Source of the DNA: Urechis unicinctus
Lineage: Eukaryota > Annelida > Polychaeta > Xenopneusta > Urechidae
Direction of reading: 5' to 3'
Length of the DNA stretch: 64,000 nucleotides
Assembly (NCBI GenBank): GCA_034190875.2
Contig: CM067343.1
Span: forward strand, 62,548,751-62,612,750
The notes under the pieces were generated by a model. It was not told where the DNA came from and made no database searches. It saw nothing but the letters and a program-made list of their open reading frames with translations. Positions 10,143 through 21,464 of this stretch are shown here, piece after piece. The position numbers were made by a program, and so were the translations under genes. The stretch's first letter is position 1. Each line of letters starts with the position of its first letter.

Positions 10143-10951
10143 ATGAGTTTCTTTCTGACCCTGCCTTCCAACAGTTCAATGAATTATCACCCCAACAACA
10201 CGTTGACACGTTACTTTACTCGACTCCCCAAAGCTGTACAGTTGGAAGGGGCTTGGGAAGTGGGATTAGCGGAAATTCAGTACCCTTACACGTGGTACAA
10301 TGTTACAGGGGACGAGGGGTTTGTCGTCATGGATCGCGTGGCTCGGGCGTTTAATCTCCCGGATGTCTGTTGCAGCGAGCGATATGACATCGTGAGTGAA
10401 TTTGAGGAGACCCGTCCCAAATATTTTCACATTTCCCCCGGTTTTTTTACGACTAGATCGTTGATAGAAGCCTTTGCAGTCAAGTTAAAGGAGCAAAATG
10501 AAGAGCGAGTGCGTCTCACCTACAATCAAACACGACAGACAGCAACTATGACCCTAGACAATGAGTTAGTTGTAGTTTACATGGACGAGGGGTTGCGTCA
10601 AAGACTCGGTTTTGAAATGGGGATTTTTGAGAATAGTCAAGTCGGTCAGCACATTGTTGACCCTGATCGAGGTTTGTACGGACTTTATGTCTATTGTAGT
10701 ATAATCGAAGCTCAGGTGGTAGGAGACACCTTGGTTCCCCTTCTGCGTATTATTCCAATCGATCACGATCGTCGGGGGCAGTTGATCAACCTCACATATA
10801 AAAAGATATTTTTTATTACCCGATAGCCACCAAGACTTTTTCTACTATAGAAATCGATATAAGAGATGACACGGGTCGACCCATTCCATTCGAATCTGGT
10901 AAAGTGACAGTGACGTTACATTTCCGTAAAATCAAGAAAGCTATATTTTGA
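10143..10951 (+). CDS. Polinton part: penton-like minor capsid protein, copy 2
   Basis: The start repeats copy 1 almost word for word (MSFFLTLPSNSSMNYHPNNT), and the end of the region again encodes an SxxFxxxxxDIRDDTG stretch. The middle differs much more, so the pair arose by tandem duplication and then diverged, or ends are kept alike by conversion. The gene sits 19 bases behind copy 1. Confidence 0.65.
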
Positions 10952-10956
10952 AAACC

Positions 10957-11361
10957 ATGGCTGATATTTACACCCCGTATTATCTCAACCAAGCGGGTGG
11001 AGGGCTCCCCGTGTTTTCCGGTGCTAGGAGTCAGCGCGGTCATGGCCTCGGTAGTATGCTTGGGGGGTTGGCTAAAATGGCGTTACCGCTGGTTCGAAAA
11101 GTTTTACCTGTCGTTAAAAAACACGCCTTGAAAACAGGAGTGAGGGTGGTCGGAGATTTGTTGGGAGGGAAGTCTCTGAAACAGTCGGCTAAGAAACGAA
11201 TGTTACAAACCGGAGAGGAAGTGTTCGATCAAATAGTTAAATCCAAACAGCCGCGTCGCCAACCAGCAGTCTCTATAAAACGACTCGCACGAGGTAGGAA
11301 CAGTAGTTCACGCCGTCGACGTGGAACAACTCGGAGGTTGTCAAAGGATATTTTCGGTTAG
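10957..11361 (+). CDS. Polinton part: basic pVI/pX-like virion protein
   Basis: A 134-residue protein starting MADIYTPYYLNQAGGG, then RGHGLGSMLGGLAKMALPLV, an amphipathic or hydrophobic helix, and an Arg/Ser-rich tail (SSSRRRRGTTRR). The QAGGG...RGHGLGSxLGG pattern is widely seen in Polintons and resembles small adenovirus core or membrane-active proteins. It probably binds DNA or membranes in the particle; this is inference. It precedes the major capsid gene by three bases. Confidence 0.65.
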   Translation: MADIYTPYYLNQAGGGLPVFSGARSQRGHGLGSMLGGLAKMALPLVRKVLPVVKKHALKTGVRVVGDLLGGKSLKQSAKKRMLQTGEEVFDQIVKSKQPRRQPAVSIKRLARGRNSSSRRRRGTTRRLSKDIFG

Positions 11362-11364
11362 ATC

Positions 11365-12680
11365 ATGGCACTGGTACACCCCCAATCTTGTCCCTGCGTC
11401 AAAAGTGAATTAGACCTATTTTCAATTCCCCCAACTCAAAGCAGTGTCGATCATGGATCGTGGATCGAATTCCATCCGGTAGCTGCTTTAGGTTCGGGTC
11501 CAGTCGAATTCTACATCAGCGGTTCGGGTGATAATTATATCGATCTGAACGACACATATTTACAAGTGAATGCCAAAGTGGTGAAAAAGGATGGGGAGGT
11601 CTTGGAGGCTGACAGTGCTGTAGCACCCGTTAACCTCTGGTTACACTCACTCTTTTCCCAAGTCGATGTCTCTCTCAACGAGAAACTCGTTTCGTCCACC
11701 AACACCTATCCGTATCGCGCTTATATGGAAACGCTATTGAGTTATGGTTCGGAAGCCAAAAGTTCTCAGTTAACAGCTAGTTTATGGTACAAAGACACCC
11801 CAAAACACATGGACGCCGTGGGTGGTGCTCACAACAAGGGGATGTTAGCTAGAAAGTCACGAGCTCAAGAGAGTCGCATTGTGGATATGATGGGCAAATT
11901 GCATTTAGATTTATTTTGTCAAGAACGTTATTTATTAAACGGCGTAGATTTGAAGTTGCGCTTAGTACGCAGTAGTGACACCTTTGCCCTTATGGCCGAT
12001 ACTGCAGAGGGGTTTGCCCCTAAAATAGTGCTACAATCCGTGACCTTATTCGTACGCAAAATAAAGTTGAACCCCACTGTGCAACTAGCCCACATAAAGG
12101 CTTTAGAACGAACCCCAGCTAAATACCCCATAAGACGCATCGCATCGAAACCAAAGTGTTTTCTGCATCTCAAGGAGCTATGACGATCAATCAAGAAAAT
12201 TTATTTTTGGGACAGTTACCCAAACGAATTGTAGTCAGAAGTGTTGATAATAGGGCGTTCAACGGTGATTACACTCAGAACCCCTTCAACTTTAAGCATA
12301 ACGACCTCACATTTTTAGCTCTGTACGTTGACGGGCACTAGGTGCCCGCTAAACCATTACAACCAGATTTCAATCACCATATATACACCCGCAGTTATGC
12401 TAATTTATTCATTAGCACTGGACAACTCTATCAAGACGAAGGCAACGGGATAAGTTGGAGCGATTATCCCAATGGCTATACACTATTCGCTTTTGATCTG
12501 ACCCCCGACCTGGCTGATAGCGGGACTCATTTTAATTTGTTGAAACAAGGAAACGTGCGCTTGGAAATGCGTTTTGGTACGGCCCTAGAACGTACCATTA
12601 ATGTCATTGTATACGCCGAATTTGAAAATATGATTCAAATTGACCGAAATCGTAACGTTCTGTTTGATTACGCTGCCTAA
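11365..12680 (+). CDS. Polinton part: major capsid protein, double jelly-roll
   Basis: The region encodes the conserved Polinton major capsid signature: FSIPPTQSSVDHG, EFYISGSGDNYIDLNDTYL, NLWLHSLFSQVDVSLNEKLV, NTYPYRAYMETLLSYG and SLWYKDTP. Later segments VVRSVDNRAFNGDYTQNPF and FNHHIYTRSY complete the family's usual extent of about 430 residues. It is reported as one region of the fossil. Known members are predicted to form the capsid shell of the PRD1-adenovirus type. Confidence 0.85.
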
Positions 12681-12682
12681 CA

Positions 12683-13126
12683 ATGGATACCAGACAATTA
12701 CACGAGCTCTTACAAAAAGACGCTTTCGCTCGAGCTACTGTGTGCGGAGTGTTTGCACGGAATAAATTACCCCGCCATGTCAACTACCCCAGCGGTTTTG
12801 TTTGTAACACCGATCCTGCTTCCAAAAAAGGCGAGCACTGGGTCGCTATTTTCATTGATCATAATGAAAGAGGCGAATATTTTGATTCTTATGGACTGCC
12901 TCCTATACATAACGTATTTGGGAAGTACTTGAACAAGCATTGTGTGAGCTGGACTTATAATTCTAAGACATTGCAAGACTTAAATTCCAGTACTTGTGGA
13001 CTTTATTGTTTGTATTACTTAAAGAGACGATGTCGTGGAATAAGTTTGAACCAATTGCTGGATATATTTACCGATGATTATTCAACCAACGATAAGGTGG
13101 TGACATGTTTAATTCAAGGCAAATAA
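12683..13126 (+). CDS. Polinton part: adenain-like cysteine protease
   Basis: A 147-residue protein with the C5/C48-type triad context: His in GEHWVAIF, an acidic residue in YFDSYG, and Cys in STCGLYCLYYL. The Gln of the oxyanion hole may lie in KTLQDLNSSTCG. Size and motifs match the Polinton PRO protein, which in adenoviruses matures capsid precursors. It starts two bases after the capsid region ends. Confidence 0.85.
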   Translation: MDTRQLHELLQKDAFARATVCGVFARNKLPRHVNYPSGFVCNTDPASKKGEHWVAIFIDHNERGEYFDSYGLPPIHNVFGKYLNKHCVSWTYNSKTLQDLNSSTCGLYCLYYLKRRCRGISLNQLLDIFTDDYSTNDKVVTCLIQGK

Positions 13127-13293
13127 ACAACGCGTGTTGAAAATATACGATGGGTGTTTTTTATTCTTAGTTTCTCACACATCATTTAAACATCAATTTC
13201 TTACAGAGCGCACATCCATTGATTACATAACACCTTAACTTTAATTTATTACATAATAAAACATATCAATTTCTTAAATAGCATATCAATTTA
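13127..13293. other. Convergent 3' ends of protease and polymerase
   Basis: AT-rich spacer where the plus-strand protease gene and the minus-strand polymerase gene meet tail to tail. It holds AATAAA-like signals in both directions. No gene is seen. Confidence 0.5.
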
Positions 13294-16200
13294 TCACACA
13301 TCTAACGGTTTAGTGCTTACACCATCTGCACTCACAATTCTCTTGGGGTAAAAATAACTTAATCCATCTCTAATTTGCGTATACGAATACATTGTGTTAT
13401 TGTTAACGCGAAAGCCACGGTTCACACCACGACCCGATTTTTGTTCTCTCAGCACATTCATATATTTCTCCTTGTTCAGTTCGTTTTGACGTTTATTGAG
13501 TCCTTTACACGAGGCTTTATCCGTAGTTCCATAACAGTAATAGGTTTTACTGCACAGTCCGATAAAACCATCTCCACTCCACTCCTCTTTAAATAACCCC
13601 GGGGTACGTTTATCATATTTTTGGCGGGTCACACAGCACGGTTGAGGTACCCCACGGGGTTCCGTTCGTTTTACACTGTATAAAGTCTTTGTTGTGATCA
13701 TCACACGCTACAGCTGGCAACCACTGAGGGTATTCTCTGTAAAATTGTTCTTTCATGTTGGGTTTGATGACATCTGTTAGATGACTACTACTAAGAGCGA
13801 TATAACTACTATCAGTGTCCATCTGTACATAGGCAAAATCACATCTCGCGACATACTTATCAATAAAATCATAGTAAAATTCCAGCATTCTTAATTTGGC
13901 GTATTGATAAACAAAATAGCCTATTTGTTGGGGTAAGTTGAGATTAATGGTGGTTTTGGCCATGTCGATTTCAAATAGGTTGGGGGTTAATTCGTTCAAG
14001 GCTCTAAATCTTTTGTTGTTGATCAATTTCTGACCCTCTCGGTAGTCGGCGTATCTGACATCACGGTGTTTAGTTTTATCCGTGACGCATTTACCTACAA
14101 ACATAGACAAATTAGTATAAATCAACAGCACTTGACGAGTATTTTTTTAAATTTTTTTTAAATCATAAATTTGAAATAAATTTGAAAGTAACAATTAAAT
14201 CAATATATTTTACAATAATACATTTTAGTATATTTACCATAGGCCGAATTTCCAAGTAGCTTAAAAGTTTCGGCTATAACGGTCTGACTCGGGTCGACAT
14301 CACCCCCACGTCTACACACAAACAAGAACATTATCAAAAATAAAATTCAACGCTTGAAAGAGTATATCACATATAACTATAAGAGTATATCATATATATA
14401 TTCGTACATACCTGGCGTCTGATACGGTCTCGGCAAATCGTTTGAAACAGGCTGTGGGTTCATACTCCAGTGTTTGGTATATCTTTGTGATCACCAGGCC
14501 ATGTTCCAAGTACCATTTCAGTAGTGGGCTAGCAAGCAATATTTTCACACCTTTGTAGCTCCCTATCAACGTCGGCCATTCCGTCTATTTGAAAATGAAT
14601 AATAAAAATCGTTATGACATCATAATGATCGCAACAAAATTCCTTATGATCCCACGCCTCTTGTCACCCTTATTAACTCACTTTGTGTACTTACTTTCAT
14701 AATGTCCCGTTGTTCACCATAGTCTCGCATAAAGGGTCCGATTTCATCTCGGGTCAGTTCAGTGTTTTTGAATATAGGGGTCATTTCACTGAAATAGTCT
14801 TTAAGGGTTTCTGGTACGTGTATATCTACTTCAGCCATTCCAAAAAAGGTTCCGTCACGTATATTGGCTATGAGCTGTTTTTCCGTCAAACCGGCTCGGG
14901 GTGGTTGCGGTCGACTGTACATGAACGCTTTGATCTGAGGGTCTGTTTTCCGTTTTTTTTTTTCGTCCATTCACATTCCCACACAGCTACGACATCATAA
15001 CCTAATCCTCTCAAATACTGGGTATTTCTTTCTGTTTCGGTATATAAATCACTCATTAGTTTTCCACTGATGGGACTATGGGTCAATTTCAGACACGGAC
15101 AGCCATGCCATACACATCCGTGAAACTGATATACTCTTTGCGTTTCTTCGCACCAACCCGTCTACGGGTAATCGCCGGGCGCCAATTCTTTTTTTTTCCC
15201 CTCTGTTTAGACGATGTTGTATTTGATTTTGTGAGCTGTGTGCTATCCAAGCCAACCATTCATCCGCTATTCCGCCTTTTCGGGTCTGAATTGGTTTAAA
15301 CTCAGGTGCGTGACGTCGGGTCGGAAAGTTGGCTGGCATGGGTTGAGACAGTGCCCATAGATAAAGCGCATTGGCATCATAACCTACGATTCCTTCACAC
15401 AACTTCGCTTCATTTCCGTTCTGTTCACGCCTGATGTAAGTTTTTCCTTTTTCGTGGTAACGATGAAAGATGATTGAGGGTCCGCCCACTATTCCATTTT
15501 TAATCAACCAATAGATGTCGTTGTTCTTTTCGTCGGGTAAGGTAAAATAATCTTCCAAGTCTTGAAATAAATATCGCATGGTTAATCCGGGTACTGATAT
15601 TCCATCCTTCAACATATCTATGCCTCTCTCACTGTAAAAACGACTCTGTTTCTCTATGGCTTCCAGAAACGGTTCGACATCTAAATTGTTGTAATATATC
15701 AAAAAGTCTTTAAAAGTCTGCATATGACCTGCTTCCCACGCTTCTTGACATTCAGCGTATTGGTCTGCTGTAATGTTTTCTTGTTTTAACGCACAGTAAA
15801 AAAAGCTGCATGGGGTGGTAATTCTGTATTTTTCAAACGATCGAGTGTCACCCATTCATACGGGAAATATCCCTTTTTCTGTTCGCATTGAAAGGCTCGT
15901 AGGTATTTGTCGTATGTATATCCAGGTGCAATAAAGTTGGTGATATCCAAAAACCGTACATGGTCCGTTTCAATGCACATGAATGAGTTATTTCGTTTGA
16001 TGGTATACTTGATTGATGAATGTTCTTGCAGGTAAGTTGTCAACGGTATTTTTCACTACATTGAGGTCATAATTCGATGAGTTGAATCCGACTAACGGTA
16101 ATACATGTAAATAGTTGTCGAATTTTTTCTGTAATTTCTGCAATGGATGTTCTCCCTTGACGACCGGGTCCAGTTGGTGGGCTTCATCGATTTTCTCTTG

Positions 16201-18593
16201 TAACTGGGTTAGGGTAGCTTCGTATTGAGCAAGCATCAGTAGATAGGCGGCGTTTGATATCTCCCCTATATACATCATCATCCTGTCAATCAATGTTTGT
16301 GCGTTTCCTTCCGTTACAAAGCATTTTGGTTCTGTATAATCAGGTACATTGCTGCATACACTCACTGATAACGGTACGTGTTTTTGGTCCCAGGTGACTT
16401 TGGGTGAATTGACGGGTAGGTTGTCTTCTCCAAAATAACTTTCAAAATCATAGGTGGCTCTGTAAGGGTAAATACCGTCTTCTATTTCGATTCCCTCGTC
16501 CCTCAACGCTTCAAAGATAGTGGGTGGTAGATGAAAAACACCGCCTGGGTACTTGTATTTCGTTTCCACAGTACATATGTTTTCGTGGCGATGTAGTTTT
16601 TTCTCACTTTTCCACAGCTTCTGACAGGTACCACAAATATATGATTTGCTATAAAGGTCAAAGTCAAAGTTTTATGTAACTAAAGTGATTTTCGTACAGG
16701 TTCAATTTCAAGGTCGCGGCGAATTTTGTGCGCGTTCGCTTGACCAAAGTAGCTACCTGAAACACATATAACAAATCGATCACATCTCATATTTCCATTT
16801 CGATATCAAATGATTACATCGTTTATGTTGTTACTTCTGTTTAATCACTACAAGACACACTTACTTGATTCTCGTCTAGCGTATTGTAACCGTCGGGTAT
16901 TCGACGATGGCTTGAGAGAGGTGTAGCGAGTAATTGATACGGCGAACTGTAGATGTAATCCTTTATTTACGAAGTTGTAGATCGGCACGCTCTGGGGATG
17001 TTTGGATGGTCTTTACTACAACTGTGATGTTGAGATGTTCGAAGTTGTAGATGCGTACGATATATATTTCCAAGTCTGATATATGAGGTTTGTCGTTGTA
17101 TTTATAGGGCAAAATGTGGGCTAGACATAGGTGGCGCATTCTGATTGGATGTCCACTGGCATCTGCCCGCAATGGACCTTGCCGCAATTACTGACTAAAC
17201 ATGAAAGGGATTAAGGTTGAATATTGATAAGGTTTAAAGTTGAGATCAAAGGGCCTGGTGTTAATTACCTGTAATTCTGATACGTTTCGGGAGTAAAAGG
17301 GTTTGAAGTTGATAGCTTGGAATGTTAATTGTGTGAGGGCTATGGCTAGATCGAAATAAGTTCTGTTTGTTTCAAAGGGATTAGTGTATATGACGTGAAT
17401 TTAGAGGTCCTGAGAGTCTTGTGAAATGTATGAGGGTCTGGCTGTGATAGAGGGCTGTGATAGTATACACGGTGATATTCACTTTGAATTGTTTTGCTAG
17501 TCTTTCGACGTCTTCAAGGGGTACACCTGCAAATGTTTTTTTCTTTTGTTTTGGGTAAGCAGTCTTTAACAATGTTTTTGCTGCATTCTCTAGACTCGTG
17601 ATCTTCACTCCTCTATGTAAAGCCAGGGCCCTGAAAAAGCACAATCGGTCTTGATACGGTTTACCCGTTTGTTGACTTCGCTCTAACAAGTTGATGGCTG
17701 TTTGTTTTCAGGTGTTCCGGCATAACGGGTGGTGGGTAGCCGATCACGTGATCTTCGATTGGGTTCACAAAGATGGTCAAATTAGTCACTTCCTCTACAC
17801 TCCATTTCGAATCCGGTCGTTGGTTCTGGGCGTAGGTTAAAATGTCTCTTTGTGTTATTTCACGCATAGCCCTCTCAAAATCATCGGCATTCCGTACGAC
17901 TAGAGGGGTTGGTAGCATTCGATGGTAGTTGACGGACGAGTGAAAGTACCGCAATTCATCTGTTTCTTTGTGACGTAATAAGAATCCATAACTCCCGTTG
18001 ATTTTAAAGGCTGAATCGCATTCCTCAAATATATTCTGGTCGAGGTTGGGCACTTCTTCAGATAAATTATAGTTGTAAACAGTTTGTAGCCTTCCAAATC
18101 GCGTATGAGTACGAATAGCTCTTTCATTAGCAGCCAACACAGCTTCTGTCAACATAATCATCGATAATCTGTCAATATAAAGATCACCCAAAATCATAAA
18201 GCTTTCCGTTATGTCATACCTCAATTCTACCCTGTAAAAGACCTACCCTTGGCATTGTCGACCGCAACCCCAGCTCCAGTTTGTGTCGGGGGGCTGTGTT
18301 GAGCGTTGTTTAACAAATCCAATGCTGTATTCGCCTGTTCGATTGCATAAGCGTCCATAGCAGCGTGTAAAATATCTTCGTCTCACGTCAACACTAAAAC
18401 ACACACGCGTAACAAAAATAAATAAATAAATGACGTATACCTGGTAATTCTATAATTCAGATATAGAAAATAAAATCATACTTACTGCTTTCCATCTCGA
18501 TTTGTTCCACGGCTTTTAACAAGTCGACATCACTCATCGGTCTACTGCGTTTGTTCACATCGTTGAAAGCTTCCGATCGCCGCTTCTCAGCCA
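13294..18593 (-). CDS. Polinton part: protein-primed family B DNA polymerase, spread over blocks
   Basis: The coding blocks run right to left. The start MAEKRRSEAF lies in the right inner repeat. Then come a conserved N-terminal DRLCFFRALALHRG segment, a Cys/His finger (CGTC...HRHENIC) before KYPGGVFHLPPTIF, exonuclease segments (YDFESYF; GFNSSNYDLN), polymerase motif A (YDANALYLWALSQP) and motif C (YVQMDTDSSY), and the C-terminal KRTEPRGVPQ part. AT-rich stretches with GT/AG borders separate blocks and look like introns; spliced polB genes are known in animal Polintons. The longest such gap is at about 16.6-17.4 kb. The gene replicates the element by protein priming in known relatives. It is broken as a whole and is given as one span. 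Confidence 0.85.
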
Positions 18594-18675
18594 TGATTAT
18601 AACTGAACTGAGACCCTCTCGCGTTTTTATATACTCCCATGATATGGGGTATTACTTCATTTAGCTTAGCTCAGC
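18484..18675 (-). repeat. Polinton right inner repeat with promoter and polymerase start
   Basis: Inverted partner of 3740-3880. Both read TTTGCTGA.CTAAGCTAA, then a TATA box, then ATGGCTGAGAAGCGG, and both later read GATGTCGACTTGTTAAAAGC. Here the segment is separated from the outer repeat by about 1.3 kb and ends at a GTAAGT-type splice donor. Confidence 0.8.
18625..18633 (-). promoter_or_regulatory. TATA box of right terminal promoter
   Basis: On the minus strand TATATAAAA stands about 32 bases before the ATG at 18593. It is the mirror of the left promoter and should drive the polymerase gene. Confidence 0.6.
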
Positions 18676-19972
18676 AAACTATGACGACATATCCGACGAA
18701 AATTGTGAAATCACTTTCCAAAAATAGAATGACCTCATCCAAATAGTGCCCAGCTCAATGTATTGACATGAAGTCACCAAGGTCGCAAAGCTCAGCAGTC
18801 GGAAACTAGAATAGAATGATGTCACCACCAAATATCTGAGGTGAATGCGAAATCGACAGGGGGGCAACTCACAATGACTAATTTATCAAATCGTTTGACA
18901 TGAGTCGTTATTTAATTAAGATAGATGCGCATCGTGAATTCAACGATCGGTAAATCACATTACCAGCTTGTGTAATTATACCACAGATTCATCGAGTCCG
19001 ATTAATAACACAAACACCAGTATAACATTTATATATTTATATTTATTTAATTTTAAAAATATTTAAATTTTCTTCTATCTTCATCCTACAAACAAAAACA
19101 AATTATTTTTGTTTTAATCTCTAAGAATAAAATAAAATTCCAGAGAATCTTAAACATTTGCGGTACTCACTGTTTTTTAATAAATGTTTGGGTTCCCTGC
19201 AAACAAAGAAATATAGACTTATAACAGATACAAAAGTCAACGAATCTATACTATGATAGGGCGTGTTTTAAGCGAATACTCACAGTACGGGATAGCCTGT
19301 TATGAGGGACCCACCCTTCGTAATAGCTTTCACCCACTTGGTAGGGGCTGAGTCGTATCCAGGATACGATCCTGTCACGCCAACTACATTGTCAAAATGC
19401 TTATAAAATACTATTTTATAAAATCCAAATTGCTCCTCCGGATAGTCGGAATTATTAAATCTTGATTTGGTACGATCCGTAGAAACAAAATGATTTTTAT
19501 AAATATGCTCCATACTTGTTATTTTGAAATATTCCAGAGGAAAACTATTTTGAAGTAAAGTTACCATCCGCTATTTGTAACCCATAACTCCACCCCCATT
19601 TTGAGAAATATCCAATGGTCAACTTTTAATCCACCTGCAAGTTATTAGAACACACTTCTTTCAAAGTAAAATGTATTCAATAGTTAATGACGTTTTAATA
19701 TATCACCTTGTTAATAGCCCCATTCAATAAAGACCATCTTCATATCAACAGAAACAGGTGAAAACTCACATCACCAATAACACTACCCTTGTCACCCCAA
19801 TCTACCAAGAACACCACCACTTGGTAAATACCTCATAACCTGGCTAGAGGAAATTAATGATCACTTACAAACTCCTTTCAAAGACCCCACACAAAGTCAT
19901 CATTAGCATATCTTCAACACTTTATAAAACTTTTCAATAGACAACTTATCTCATCAACCAAGAACACCAACC
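18676..19972 (-). other. Extra right-arm segment of the Polinton
   Basis: About 1.3 kb lies between inner and outer inverted repeats on the right only. From about 18690 to 18870 it resembles a worn copy of outer-repeat sequence (CATCCAAATA...AATGTATTGACATG; AGAATGATGTCACCACCAAATA). The rest is AT-rich and carries one 95-codon frame with splice-like signals. This asymmetry is not part of the usual Polinton layout. Confidence 0.6.
19280..19567 (-). CDS. Polinton part: unknown 95-aa frame in right arm
   Basis: Starts ATG at 19567 and reads MVTLLQNSFPLEYFKITSME, later GFYKIVFYKHFDNVVGVTG and TKWVKAI. It ends at a GTGAGT donor-like site, and further acceptor- and donor-like sites (TTTGCAG; CAGTGAGT; TTGTAG) follow in the next 250 bases on the same strand, so it may be the first exon of a small spliced gene. 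No family is recognised. It could be cargo unique to this lineage of element. Confidence 0.35.
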   Translation of the reverse strand: MVTLLQNSFPLEYFKITSMEHIYKNHFVSTDRTKSRFNNSDYPEEQFGFYKIVFYKHFDNVVGVTGSYPGYDSAPTKWVKAITKGGSLITGYPVL

Positions 19973-20251
19973 CACCAGCCCAAAATACACCTGTCGAAAA
20001 TGATGTCATCCAAATATCACAATGTATTGACATGAGGTATTACTTCACTTACCCAAGGTCGATGATGAAATATCTGAGGGAATTTCATCAGCCGAAAACA
20101 CCCAAAATAGAATGATGTCACCACCAAATACCGCGCACCGAATCCGCCAACGCTCCACCAACGAAACATATATTGCACAATCGACTTCGTCCACGTCGTA
20201 CAGTGTTCGATGTCAAAAACAAGGTGTGAAGGGGCACGTAAATATACTACT
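19973..20251 (-). repeat. Polinton right outer terminal inverted repeat
   Basis: Inverted copy of 3461-3739, same length, no gaps. The second target-site copy CCTCTG follows at 20252-20257. Confidence 0.93.
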
Positions 20252-20915
20252 CCTCTGTTGCTGCTCTTCGTGTGTTAAACATACTGTGACTAGTCATTTC
20301 AGTAGTTCCAAGCATGTGTGTCGTCAGTGACAATAAACATAACATTTGATCGACTTTAGCTTTCGTAGATGCCATTGACCCACTTGTCTATTTAGTTTTC
20401 TGCTGGCTTTGCGATTGCTGGCTTTCCGTGAAACTAGATTGGAAAACAGTTATAACAGTTTTTGGTAAATCTGTAAAGACACGAGCTACAGAATACATTG
20501 CAGCATAACCCTGAGGCACGTGTTGTTTAACGATAGCTAAAAAAGAAACGACATCATCAATTGAACCAGCTACTAGCAAATTAATGAAGTATTATGGGTG
20601 AACATTGTTCAGGAGGGTTAATTTCGGAGAACGCGCACGCAGGTTTGCCTGAGATTGGCTCTATGTGCGTCGGACCAGAATTTACAGACGGCTTGAGGGG
20701 CTGTTGATTATTTGATTCTTTATAGAATACTTAATCAGCGGGAGCGCGCGTTTCCGAAACGGTGTGACGGAAAGCGATTACCATTTCTCCAAGATTTATC
20801 AGATTCATTATCACCGATGACCGTGTCATGTGGCAATATTGTCTGCCGCTATTCAATTGAATCCCTGCTTAACGCATCTTGCTAATTGTACATAAGGCTA
20901 GAGCTGATAATGACT

Positions 20916-21031
20916 TTGTAGCATATCCAATTGCAACGTTATGATCAGATGTTTAACTTGTCGTAAAAGTTGCCGTCATTGTAGCATATCCAATTGCAAC
21001 GTTATGATCAGATGTTTAACTTGTCGTAAAA
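20916..21031 (+). repeat. 63-bp tandem duplication
   Basis: TTGTAGCATATCC...GTCGTAAAA occurs at 20916-20968 and again at 20979-21031, offset by 63 bases and identical over 53. The spacer GTTGCCGTCA recurs after the second copy behind a short insertion. Confidence 0.85.
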
Positions 21032-21464
21032 ATCATGTTAGCCGGCACGTTGCCGTCAATCGTTCGAGGCCAGGTTGGTGGTGATGTGGCATAAAATAAA
21101 ACGCAACGGACTTGTGAACATCAAGAGTGTTTCCATCAAGAGTGTTTTCCCGTAGAAACATTACAGACTTCATATGATTGTTTCATATTCATTGGTGTAT
21201 TCCTGTTTATCAGATTCTATTAGATCGTCTACTGTTTATTGCTCTCTACACATATTTATTCTTGTGAGTCCAGCCAAGCAAACACGGATGACGGACAAAC
21301 ATGGAATATTCCAGACTAAGCTATACTGCTTACTAAGTATTTAAGAGACTTCATTTCTTCATTAGCTTGGTCAGTCACGTTTGTTTATTCACTTGGGGTA
21401 TTTGCATTCTCCGAGTCATGTTGGTCAGTCGGGTTTGTTTATATGTATGGATGTAAGTCTTTTT

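Larger units (their letters stand above)
3461..20251. mobile_element. Polinton (Maverick) element, 16.8 kb, ends whole, coding part broken
   Basis: A fossil Polinton, the virus-like, self-synthesising DNA transposon class. The ends are AGTAGTATAT at 3461 and its reverse complement at 20251, flanked by the same 6-bp target copy CCTCTG at 3455-3460 and 20252-20257. The 5'-AG terminus and 6-bp duplication are known Polinton traits. Parts on the plus strand, in order: unknown genes, zinc-finger protein, packaging ATPase, small basic protein, conserved hypothetical protein, integrase, small membrane protein, two penton-like proteins, a pVI/pX-like basic protein, major capsid protein and cysteine protease. 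The polymerase is on the minus strand and converges on the protease. The outer inverted repeats are identical over 279 bp, which points to a young insertion, while the coding part has roughly six to ten breaks. The right arm is about 1.3 kb longer than the left. Confidence 0.93.

Noticed and set aside
19000-19100. AT-rich TTTATATATTTATATTTATT stretch as a replication origin of the Polinton
   Set aside because: Polintons are thought to replicate by protein priming at their ends; the stretch is better explained as intron or untranslated sequence.
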